Part shown: piece after piece, positions 1 to 6,169 of the stretch
Numbering within the stretch: position 1 is the stretch's first letter
How the letters are laid out: every line of letters begins with the position of its first letter
Source of the DNA: Cyanobacteria bacterium UBA11153
Lineage (GTDB): Bacteria > Cyanobacteriota > Cyanobacteriia > Cyanobacteriales > Coleofasciculaceae
Reading direction: 5' to 3'
NCBI GenBank assembly: GCA_003511885.1
Contig: DOIX01000135.1
Span: 1 to 7,645 of the forward strand
Length of the DNA stretch: 7,645 bases
Notes under the pieces: generated by a model
Databases searched by the model: none
What the model was told of the DNA's origin: nothing
What the model saw: only the letters and a program-made list of their open reading frames with translations
Translations under genes and position numbers: made by a program

Positions 1-16
1 ACTTATTCAGCAAACC

Positions 17-3000
17 CTATTTACCCAACAAAGCCTCCGCTTCTTCCACCGACATTACCTCTAATTCAGCTAACAATAAATCCACTTCCTCATCTCCAAT
101 ATAATCCTGTGTTATTTCTTCTGGAGCTACAGAAAAATTAGTGGACAAATCGTTTACTTCTTCCTGCTCAACTTTGACTTCTTGCGTCTCTTCTCTGCTA
201 ATACTAGCTAGATACTGAGCCATTGATTCAATGGTGGGATAGTCGTAAGCCAATGTGGGGGATAGGGCAATTCCTAGCCATTCTTGCAGGGCATCTGAAA
301 ATTCTACTGCTGTTACTGAATCCAGTCCATAATCGGCAAAAGATTTGCTGGTGTCGATTGATTTTGCTGGTAGTTTTAATTCTTTGACTAACCAATCTTT
401 CATCCAGTTTTGAATTGATTGGGTGGTGGCTTTGTCAGGAGATGGGGCTGCGGATGGGGCTGCGGATGGGGCTGCGGATGGGGTATTGGTAATGTTTAGC
501 TCTGGTATTTTTTCTGTTACTATCCCTCGTTTGAATAAACTGTCTAATTCGTAGTCTTCTCCCGCTAGTGTTTGTTCAATATCGCCGATAGTTTCGATGT
601 AACTGGAAATTAAATCGGTAGTTTGATTGGGTGTCATGACTACTGATTTGGCGGGGGTGTCTGTTAATGCTTGGGCTAATGTTTGTTCAAAGTTTAATTT
701 TGTCCATTGGAGGGCGCGATGGAGTTGGGGGGTGGGATTTTGTGCGATCGCGGTTTGAACTCCTGCCCATAATACTGCGTATAGGGCGACTTCGCCAATG
801 AGATGATATGCCCAACGGATGGCTGTGGTATTGTCGCTGAAGGTAGAATTTTTGCTGTCGCTGCGTTGGCTTCGCCCAACCCAGGCATCGCGAATTTCGA
901 GGGCGGCGGCTTTCAGTCTGGTGGCGATTGGTTTTGCCTCTAAGCTCTTGTCTAAAAATTCTTCTAGTTCGGTGCTAGAATTGAGGACGCGGGAACCTAG
1001 GAACATAGTTAATGTTTCGGTTGGTCCTTCAAAAATTCTCAAGACTCTGGCATCGCGGAGTATCTGTGGGGCGATGTTTGTTTCAATATAACCTCGACCT
1101 CCCAGGAGTTGTACTAGGTGATCTGCGGCTTGCCAGAAGAATTCAGGTCCGGCTATTTTACAAACTATATAGGGATCGACGGGAACTGAATGACCGCGAT
1201 CGAGAAATTTGGCGATTTGGGAAACTAATGTTTCGGTGGCGGTAATTGCGGCGGTAAGATTGCTGATGCGGGTGAGTGTAATGGGATTATCGAGTAATCG
1301 CCCGGTAGAAATTGTTCGGGCTGTGGCATAGCGCAGCATTAATTGGGCACAACGTTTCATTCCGCCAATGCTGGATGCTGCTATTGCTAGTCTGCCATAC
1401 ATCATGGCATCTTGGGCAGGATCCATTCCTTTGCCTGGTACACCGAGGAGGTTTTCTGGTGTGACTGGGACATTTTCTAAGTAGATGGTATTTTGGATCA
1501 TACCGCGCATTCCCATTGTTAATGCTTCAGGTCCTTGACGCAATCCTTTTGTGCCTTGACGGACAACAAATCCGCTAATTCCGCTAGCTTTTCCTTGTGC
1601 GTCAATATTTTGGGCAAATACGTTAATTACACCAGCCCAAGCTGCTGCACCGCTCCAACTTTTAGTGCCAGAAATGCGCCATCCTCCTTGACTATCTGGC
1701 ACTGCTTGTGATGAGATAGCTTGAGGATTAGAGCCTGCACCTGGTTCGGTTAAAGCAAATGCACCTAATTCTCTGCCTGTAGCTAAAATGGGTAAGAGTT
1801 CGTCTTTTAATGTCTGAGTTGCATAATTGAGGATGGGGCGAATTCCCAAAACATTACTTAAACCGACAAATAAGGAAATGGTGGGATCGATCGCGCCGAG
1901 TTGTTCCATAATTCTTAAGGTATCGACGTTACTGAGTTCTAGTCCTCCGTAACGTTGAGGTACTTGCATCCCTAGCAGTCCGCGATTCCCGAAATCGAGT
2001 ACGATATAAGGTGGGATGGTTCGTCGTTCGTCGATAATTTGGGAATTTATGCGATCGCTGGCGTAGCTCCGCATCCATTGGATGAGGTCGTTTGTTAGTT
2101 GTTGTTTGTTAGTTGTTGTTTGTTTTTGGTTGTTTGTTGTTTTTAAGGATAGGTTGAGGAGATTGTTTTGGTTATCTCCTGCTAATTTAGCTTCTGGTTC
2201 TGATTCTATGGAGTCTATTCCGGATTTCCATTCTCCTACTACTGTTAAGCTGCGATCGATAAATCCGTTTTTACAGGCATGGCGTTGAATTTTGCCGCTG
2301 GATGTTTTGGGGATAGTCCCTGTTTTGATTAAAATGATGCCATCTACTTGGATTTCGTGATGTTGGGATACATTTCTCCGAATAGCTTCTACTACCTCAT
2401 CTACATTTAATTTTCGCAGATGAGTCCTTTCTATTTCTTGGACAATGACTAATCTTTCGGCATTATCGACTTCGACAGCAAAGGCTGCACCGTTTCCTGG
2501 ACGTAAAGCGGGATGACTTTGTTCTACTGTTAGTTCAATATCTTGAGGATAGTGATTTCTACCTCTAATAATAATTAAATCTTTTAACCGACCTGTAATA
2601 AATAGTTCTCCATCTTGGAAAAAACCCAAATCTCCTGTCCGGAGAAAAGGGCCTTCCTTGGTATCGGAGAGATAAGCATGAAATGTCTGTTTCGTCAAGT
2701 CCGGTCGATTCCAATAGCCTTGGGCGACGCTAGGGCTGGATACCCAAACTTCGCCAACTTGACCTTCGGGACAATGAGTGAAAGAATCAGGATTAGCGAT
2801 CGCAATTTTCTCTTCTAATTGAATGCGACCGCAACCAACTAAACTACGAATTTCTCCGGTATCCCGGGCGGGGATAACTTGATTTTGTTCTAGGGCTTCG
2901 CTTTGGACATTGTAGATAATAGGAGGGGCACTTTTCAAACCACCTGTAACGATGAGAGTAGTTTCTGCCATCCCGTAACAGGGATAAAATGCTTCGCGGC

Positions 3001-3997
3001 GGAAGCCACAGGGGGAAAACTTAGCGGCAAACTTATCTAAAGTTTTAGCACGAATGGGTTCTGCACCTGTAAAGGCCAATTTCCAGGTACTGAGATCTAA
3101 ACTATTTAATTGTGAAGGTTTAATTTTCCGGACGCATAGATCGTAAGCAAAATTCGGGCCACCGCTAGTGGTAACTTGATAGCGAGAGATAGCCTGCAAC
3201 CAGCGTAAAGGTTTTTGGAGAAAATCGACAGGGGACATAAGATAAATCTCAATCCCCAGATAGATAGGCTGAAGGATGCAGCCAATTAATCCCATATCAT
3301 GGTAAGGTGGCAACCAAGAAACAGAGATAGTTTGAGGAGTATCTTGAAAACACTGATTAATCAGAGAAAAATTGTAAATTAAATTCCCGTGAGTAATCAT
3401 CACCCCTTTAGGCGTACCTGTAGATCCAGAGGTATACTGAAGGAAAGCCAAAGTATCGCGATCGCAATTTGGCTTTTCCCAGTTAGCGGCTGCATCGCCA
3501 TCGATATTATCTGTCGTCAACCATTGTAGAGGCGTAGCGCCAGGATCTTCAGCAAACTTACGTTCAATAGTATCGATTAAAGAAGTCGTAGTCAGAGCAA
3601 ACTTAGCCTGACAATCCTCAACAATAGCTTCAAGACGGGATATCTTTTGATTAGGTCGAGGCGGATAAGCAGGCACCGCCACTACTCCAGCATACAAACA
3701 ACCAAAGAAAGCCGCAATGAATTCTAATCCTGACGGATAAAGAAGTAAAGCCCGTTGTCCAGTAGCTCCTAGAGATTGTAACTTAGCTGCGATCGCCCTT
3801 GCTTGCTTATCCAAATCTTGATAGGTTAACTCCCCACTTGGCGTTTCCCCATCCTTCAGGAAAATAAAGCCTCTTTTGTCAGGCTGATGTAGAGATCTTG
3901 TCCGTAGTAAATCTATTAAAGTATTAAATTGATGCCCGTTTCCGGTTTCGCAATCCAACTGCTCTGTATTCCCCAATCCGCTTGTAGTTACCACCAA
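17..3997 (-). CDS. Fatty acyl-AMP ligase - acyl-CoA dehydrogenase - acyl carrier protein fusion
   Basis: Trifunctional assembly-line starter enzyme of 1326 residues. Residues about 20-590 form a fatty acyl-AMP ligase: P-loop YTSGSTGTPKG (188-198), FYPCYGMAETTL (337-348), FAAL-type insertion region about 352-388, RTGD (Asp456), GRLKDLIIIRGRNHYP (469-484) and catalytic Lys569 in PKTSSGK. Residues about 635-1005 form an acyl-CoA dehydrogenase: ALTEPGAGSN (748-757) for FAD binding and the probable catalytic Glu990 in IFEGPTE. A helical region follows (about 1010-1155), perhaps like the extra C-terminal domain of VLCAD-type enzymes. Residues about 1195-1265 form the carrier domain, with phosphopantetheine Ser1227 in YGLDSV. 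The tail (1266-1326) is acidic. By family knowledge it should adenylate a free fatty acid, load it on the carrier and introduce a double bond; the product is unknown. The stop is TAG. The start is TTG, since an in-frame TAA lies just upstream at 4013-4015 and no ATG is available before residue 200. Confidence 0.93.
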   Translation of the reverse strand: MVVTTSGLGNTEQLDCETGNGHQFNTLIDLLRTRSLHQPDKRGFIFLKDGETPSGELTYQDLDKQARAIAAKLQSLGATGQRALLLYPSGLEFIAAFFGCLYAGVVAVPAYPPRPNQKISRLEAIVEDCQAKFALTTTSLIDTIERKFAEDPGATPLQWLTTDNIDGDAAANWEKPNCDRDTLAFLQYTSGSTGTPKGVMITHGNLIYNFSLINQCFQDTPQTISVSWLPPYHDMGLIGCILQPIYLGIEIYLMSPVDFLQKPLRWLQAISRYQVTTSGGPNFAYDLCVRKIKPSQLNSLDLSTWKLAFTGAEPIRAKTLDKFAAKFSPCGFRREAFYPCYGMAETTLIVTGGLKSAPPIIYNVQSEALEQNQVIPARDTGEIRSLVGCGRIQLEEKIAIANPDSFTHCPEGQVGEVWVSSPSVAQGYWNRPDLTKQTFHAYLSDTKEGPFLRTGDLGFFQDGELFITGRLKDLIIIRGRNHYPQDIELTVEQSHPALRPGNGAAFAVEVDNAERLVIVQEIERTHLRKLNVDEVVEAIRRNVSQHHEIQVDGIILIKTGTIPKTSSGKIQRHACKNGFIDRSLTVVGEWKSGIDSIESEPEAKLAGDNQNNLLNLSLKTTNNQKQTTTNKQQLTNDLIQWMRSYASDRINSQIIDERRTIPPYIVLDFGNRGLLGMQVPQRYGGLELSNVDTLRIMEQLGAIDPTISLFVGLSNVLGIRPILNYATQTLKDELLPILATGRELGAFALTEPGAGSNPQAISSQAVPDSQGGWRISGTKSWSGAAAWAGVINVFAQNIDAQGKASGISGFVVRQGTKGLRQGPEALTMGMRGMIQNTIYLENVPVTPENLLGVPGKGMDPAQDAMMYGRLAIAASSIGGMKRCAQLMLRYATARTISTGRLLDNPITLTRISNLTAAITATETLVSQIAKFLDRGHSVPVDPYIVCKIAGPEFFWQAADHLVQLLGGRGYIETNIAPQILRDARVLRIFEGPTETLTMFLGSRVLNSSTELEEFLDKSLEAKPIATRLKAAALEIRDAWVGRSQRSDSKNSTFSDNTTAIRWAYHLIGEVALYAVLWAGVQTAIAQNPTPQLHRALQWTKLNFEQTLAQALTDTPAKSVVMTPNQTTDLISSYIETIGDIEQTLAGEDYELDSLFKRGIVTEKIPELNITNTPSAAPSAAPSAAPSPDKATTQSIQNWMKDWLVKELKLPAKSIDTSKSFADYGLDSVTAVEFSDALQEWLGIALSPTLAYDYPTIESMAQYLASISREETQEVKVEQEEVNDLSTNFSVAPEEITQDYIGDEEVDLLLAELEVMSVEEAEALLGK
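441..483. repeat. 12-bp in-frame tandem repeat encoding a Ser-Ala-Ala-Pro linker
   Basis: The unit GATGGGGCTGCG is present in three perfect copies (441-452, 453-464, 465-476), plus a seven-base partial copy to 483. The period is a multiple of three, so on the minus strand it encodes repeated SAAP (residues about 1173-1186). This is a flexible, proline/alanine-rich tether between the helical region after the dehydrogenase and the carrier domain. Copy number could vary among strains without breaking the frame. Confidence 0.9.
862..889. repeat. Small palindromic repeat-like segment in the coding sequence
   Basis: GTTGG (865-869) and CCAAC (876-880) form a perfect five-base inverted repeat around CTTCGC, followed by CCAGGCATCGC. 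The pattern resembles short palindromic repeats common in filamentous cyanobacterial genomes. On the minus strand it falls at about residues 1037-1046, in the helical region after the dehydrogenase core, where the sequence AWVGRSQRSD looks like a poorly conserved loop. Confidence 0.35.
2051..2072. repeat. HIP1 site joined to a small dispersed repeat-like segment
   Basis: A perfect HIP1 octamer (2051-2058) is followed directly by TGGCGTAGCTCCGC, a combination that resembles the small dispersed repeats of filamentous cyanobacteria such as Nostoc. It is translated on the minus strand as MRSYASDR (residues 642-649), at the edge of the dehydrogenase domain just after the low-complexity linker. Assignment to a repeat family is from memory of such sequences, not a search. 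Confidence 0.45.
2091..2146. repeat. 14-bp degenerate tandem repeat in the FAAL-dehydrogenase linker
   Basis: TTTGTTAGTTGTTG occurs perfectly at 2091-2104 and 2105-2118, then decayed at 2119-2132 and 2133-2146. On the minus strand it encodes a Thr/Asn/Gln/Lys-rich low-complexity linker (residues about 618-636) between the ligase and dehydrogenase domains. Because the period is not a multiple of three, successive copies are read in different frames, and only changes of three units (42 bases) preserve the downstream domains. The complementary unit begins CAACAACTAA, a string also present in the intergenic region at 4197-4206. Confidence 0.8.
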
Positions 3998-4007
3998 CTT
4001 TTTTTTA

Positions 4008-4014
4008 TCCTCTT
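4008..4014 (-). promoter_or_regulatory. Ribosome binding site deciding a TTG start for the large fusion gene
   Basis: On the minus strand AAGAGGA reads 4014 to 4008, followed by ten bases (mostly A) before TTG at 3997-3995. The second codon is GTG, which is the alternative start, three bases further from the site. An in-frame TAA at 4015-4013 excludes any longer N-terminus, and the first conserved FAAL residues begin about 20 codons downstream, so either TTG or GTG must be used. Confidence 0.6.
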
Positions 4015-4069
4015 ACCGATTTGTTAATTTATACACCCGATCTAGCATTTTATCGCACTTGGCGGGTAT

Positions 4070-4124
4070 GGGGAAGGGGGGGCTATTGGCTCGGGGTTGC
4101 AGGCTAGGGGCTTAGGGTTTGGGG
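4070..4124 (+). other. G-rich tract with quadruplex potential
   Basis: G runs lie at 4070-4073, 4076-4082, 4093-4096, 4107-4110, 4115-4117 and 4121-4124. The last four (loops of 10, 4 and 3 bases) satisfy a loose G-quadruplex pattern on the plus strand. The tract lies about 75-130 bases upstream of the large gene's start and 135-190 bases upstream of the ATPase gene. It could equally be a decayed G-rich repeat like the one at the right end of the window. Confidence 0.4.
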
Positions 4125-4189
4125 TAGATTATGCAGGGCATCCTGCCTTTAGCTGTAACAATGGCAATAATAACTTTAATTGAGATCTC

Positions 4190-4205
4190 TAGTTGACAAC
4201 AACTA
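4190..4205. promoter_or_regulatory. Perfect inverted repeat overlapping a TTGACA box, possible operator
   Basis: TAGTTG (4190-4195) and CAACTA (4200-4205) are perfect inverted repeats around ACAA. The left arm and spacer contain TTGACA (4193-4198), identical to the sigma-70 -35 consensus, but no good -10 lies 16-18 bases downstream. The element is 55-70 bases upstream of the ATPase start codon, a sensible place for a repressor site or a small hairpin in the leader. No known regulator motif is recognised. Confidence 0.3.
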
Positions 4206-4242
4206 AATTACTTGGGCTTGGCTAAATGAATATATTTGCTTT

Positions 4243-4249
4243 AAAGGAG
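4243..4249 (+). promoter_or_regulatory. Strong ribosome binding site of the ATPase gene
   Basis: AAAGGAG sits eleven bases upstream of the ATG at 4261, fixing the start used here. Confidence 0.7.
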
Positions 4250-4260
4250 AAAAACAAGTT

Positions 4261-5478
4261 ATGTCTGGACAATCTATTCCCCGCATCGAATACCTCCGAG
4301 TGCAAAACTACCGGGCGTTACATGACTTGGAAATCAAAGGAATTACCCCGCTTACTGTATTTTTAGGACCAAATGGCAGTGGCAAGTCAACTATCTTTGA
4401 TGTGTTTGCATTCTTGTCAGAATGTTTTACAGTTGGTTTAAGAAAAGCCTGGGATAGAAGAGGCAGATTTCGAGAATTACGGACAAGGGGGACAGATGGA
4501 CCGATTGTAATTAAATTAAAATATCGAGAAAAATCAAGTTCTCCCCTAATTACTTACCATTTAGCTATTGAGGAAGGAACTAGAGGTCCTCATGTAGCAG
4601 AAGAATCCCTAGAGTGGAGAAGAGGAAAAACAGGTAAACCTTTTCGGTTTCTCGATTTTCAAGAAGGTGCAGGTAGGGTAATTACTGGTGAGATACCGGA
4701 TGAACAAGACGAGCGAGTAATTGAACAACTAGAATCTCCAGAGTTACTAGCAGTTAGCACCCTCGGACAATTTGCTAAACATCCTCGTGTTAGTGCCTTA
4801 CGTCGCTTTATTACAGGTTGGTATCTTTCCTATCTGACAGCAGATAACACTCGCAGTATTCCAGAAGCCGGACCCCAAGAGCGATTATCACCAACAGGAG
4901 ATAACTTACCTAACGTTATTCAATACCTTAAAGAACAGCATCCCGATCGGTTGCAACAAATTCTTACGACTTTATCATGTCGCGTTCCCCGCTTAGAGAA
5001 AGTGGATGCAGAAATGATGCAAGATGGTAGGTTACTATTGCAAATAAAGGATGCACCATTTACACGTCCAATTCTCGCCAAATTCATCTCAGATGGAACT
5101 CTAAAAATGTTGGCTTATCTCACTGTACTATACGATCCATGTCCACCCCAATTGATCGGGATTGAAGAACCAGAAAATCACTTACATCCGCAGTTATTAC
5201 CAGAATTAGCTGAAGAATGTAGGGCAGCATCAGCTAATACACAGTTAATGGTAACTACTCATTCTCCTTTCTTTGTCGATGCCCTAAAACCAGAAGAACT
5301 ATGGGTACTTTATCGCAATGAAAAAGGATATACTCAAGCTAAACGGACTGCGGATATGCCAGGAATTAAGGATTTTATTGAAAACGGAGCATTTTTAGGT
5401 TCCTTGTGGATGGAGGACTATTTTGAAGTCGGTAATCCTTTGATTAACTCTGGTGGTTATAAGCGGCACAAGTCTTAA
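4261..5478 (+). CDS. AAA_21-type (RecF/SMC-like ABC) ATPase, first gene of a two-gene cassette
   Basis: This 405-residue ATPase has the ABC-like head of the RecF/Rad50/OLD group. Walker A is GPNGSGKST (36-44), preceded by the typical N-terminal strand motif LRVQNYRAL (12-20). A signature-like FISDGT is at 275-280, Walker B with the catalytic acidic pair is [13 protein letters not shown] (298-310), and the switch histidine is His334 in TTHSPFF. The insert between Walker A and the signature (about 60-270) is too short for a long coiled coil. There is no Toprim or other nuclease domain after the ATPase core, unlike OLD nucleases; the protein ends about 70 residues after the switch histidine. DUF4276 follows 25 bases downstream, so the two are probably co-transcribed partners. 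The likely role is a nucleotide-dependent sensor or regulator of the partner. Function in defence is inferred from similar layouts, not shown by this sequence. Confidence 0.9.
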   Translation: MSGQSIPRIEYLRVQNYRALHDLEIKGITPLTVFLGPNGSGKSTIFDVFAFLSECFTVGLRKAWDRRGRFRELRTRGTDGPIVIKLKYREKSSSPLITYHLAIEEGTRGPHVAEESLEWRRGKTGKPFRFLDFQEGAGRVITGEIPDEQDERVIEQLESPELLAVSTLGQFAKHPRVSALRRFITGWYLSYLTADNTRSIPEAGPQERLSPTGDNLPNVIQYLKEQHPDRLQQILTTLSCRVPRLEKVDAEMMQDGRLLLQIKDAPFTRPILAKFISDGTLKMLAYLTVLYDPCPPQLIGIEEPENHLHPQLLPELAEECRAASANTQLMVTTHSPFFVDALKPEELWVLYRNEKGYTQAKRTADMPGIKDFIENGAFLGSLWMEDYFEVGNPLINSGGYKRHKS

Positions 5479-5490
5479 AAAGGATAAATA

Positions 5491-5496
5491 AAGGAG
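5491..5496 (+). promoter_or_regulatory. Ribosome binding site supporting a TTG start of the DUF4276 gene
   Basis: AAGGAG lies seven bases before TTG at 5504-5506. A start further in would remove the first strand with the conserved Glu residues (EFIVEE), so TTG is the best choice. Confidence 0.7.
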
Positions 5497-5503
5497 TATA
5501 AAA

Positions 5504-6109
5504 TTGCACATTGAGTTTATAGTTGAGGAATATTCCGCTAAGGAGTTTCTTCAAAATATATTGCCTAAAATATTGAATACAAATAGTACATTTGATATTC
5601 ATGCGTATAGAGGAAAAACTGATTTAGTCTCTAAATTGCCTAGCCGCTTGAAAGGATACAAAGCTTGGTTACCAGAGGATCATCTGATAGTCGTTTTAGT
5701 TGATAAAGACAGAGAAGACTGTCTGATATTGAAGAATAAATTAGAAAAAATAGCTATTGATGCTGGCTTGATTACTAAATCATCTTCTGGAATCGGTCAA
5801 ACATTTCAAGTTATTAATAGAATAGCAATTGAAGAACTAGAGGCTTGGTTTTTTGGAGATATACAAGCTATTACTGCTGCTTATCCTGGAGTTTCCGCCA
5901 ATTTAGGCACTCAGGCAAAATACCGCAATCCAGACGCAATCGCAGGTGGCACTTGGGAAGCCTTAGAAAGGATACTTCAGAAAGCTGGTTATCATCAAGG
6001 AGGTTTGGAGAAAAATAAAGCGGCACGGGAAATTGCAAGGCACATGAATCCTGCAAATAATCGCTCTAAAAGTTTTCAAGTATTCTACCATGCCCTATTA
6101 AACTGGTAA
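5504..6109 (+). CDS. DUF4276 family protein with Toprim-like motif, partner of the ATPase
   Basis: The protein has 201 residues. The N-terminus IEFIVEEYSAKEFLQNILPK (3-22) matches the first strand and helix of Toprim-like domains, with Glu8 or Glu9 as the conserved acid. LIVVLVDKDREDC (61-73) supplies the DxD pair Asp67/Asp69, and IEELEAWFFGD (109-119) is a conserved acidic block typical of DUF4276. Together these could form a metal-binding nuclease or nucleotidyl-transfer site. No signal peptide or membrane segment is visible, so it should be cytoplasmic. The gene follows the ATPase gene by 25 bases with its own good ribosome binding site, and its start region is A+T rich (18 G/C in 5521-5580). 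ATPase plus separate Toprim-like protein is the arrangement of PARIS and RloA/RloB systems; the partner domain there is a different family. The DUF4276 assignment is from motif memory; enzymatic activity is inference. Confidence 0.82.
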   Translation: MHIEFIVEEYSAKEFLQNILPKILNTNSTFDIHAYRGKTDLVSKLPSRLKGYKAWLPEDHLIVVLVDKDREDCLILKNKLEKIAIDAGLITKSSSGIGQTFQVINRIAIEELEAWFFGDIQAITAAYPGVSANLGTQAKYRNPDAIAGGTWEALERILQKAGYHQGGLEKNKAAREIARHMNPANNRSKSFQVFYHALLNW

Positions 6110-6169
6110 AATCTGTACCTCATCCAAAGGAGAAATCCTATATTTAATTTCATTCAAACTAAAATAGGC
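6110..6169. terminator. Convergent intergenic gap with a weak, A+T-rich hairpin
   Basis: The 60 bases between the two convergent stop codons contain CCTATATTT (6137-6145) and AAAATAGG (6161-6168), which can pair over eight bases with a one-base bulge and a 15-base loop. It is too weak and A+T rich to call a firm terminator, and no clean U-tract follows on the plus strand. It is the only terminator-like structure seen between these genes. Confidence 0.2.

Larger units (their letters stand above)
3998..4260. other. Divergent intergenic region between the fusion enzyme and the ATPase cassette
   Basis: This 263-base stretch must hold the promoters of both divergent genes. For the minus-strand gene I see TAAAAT (4052-4047) and TATAAA (4033-4028) as possible -10 boxes, but no convincing -35 at the right distance. 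For the plus-strand gene a TTTAAT at 4174-4179 and a TTGACA at 4193-4198 are present but do not pair well with other boxes. A G-rich tract occupies 4070-4124. A small five-base hairpin (GCAGG/CCTGC, 4133-4146) lies beside it. I see no RNA gene or short coding sequence with good support. Confidence 0.6.

Noticed and set aside
441..483. Possible CRISPR-like array
   Set aside because: The repeats are 12 bases in direct contact with no spacers, and they encode an in-frame protein linker. The same reasoning excludes the arrays at 2091 and 7604.
694..888. Open frame on the minus strand inside the large gene
   Set aside because: It is a different frame of the conserved fusion enzyme, with no recognisable domain and no ribosome binding site of note.
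819..1245. Two overlapping plus-strand open frames opposite the dehydrogenase part
   Set aside because: They are antisense to well-conserved acyl-CoA dehydrogenase sequence and their translations look like frame shadows.
2082..2818. Plus-strand open frames opposite the linker and the end of the ligase domain
   Set aside because: The first is composed largely of the translated 14-bp repeat, and the second is antisense to the conserved A7-A8 region of the ligase.
4155..4170. Possible NtcA site (GTA-N8-TAC)
   Set aside because: GTA is present but the right half-site at the required spacing is AAT, not TAC.
4193..4227. Sigma-70 promoter built from TTGACA and CTAAAT
   Set aside because: The spacer would be 23 bases and the -10 matches only three of six positions, so I keep TTGACA only as part of an inverted repeat.
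5871..6056. Minus-strand open frame inside the DUF4276 gene
   Set aside because: It lies wholly antisense to a coding sequence with clear family motifs, and I recognise no domain in it.
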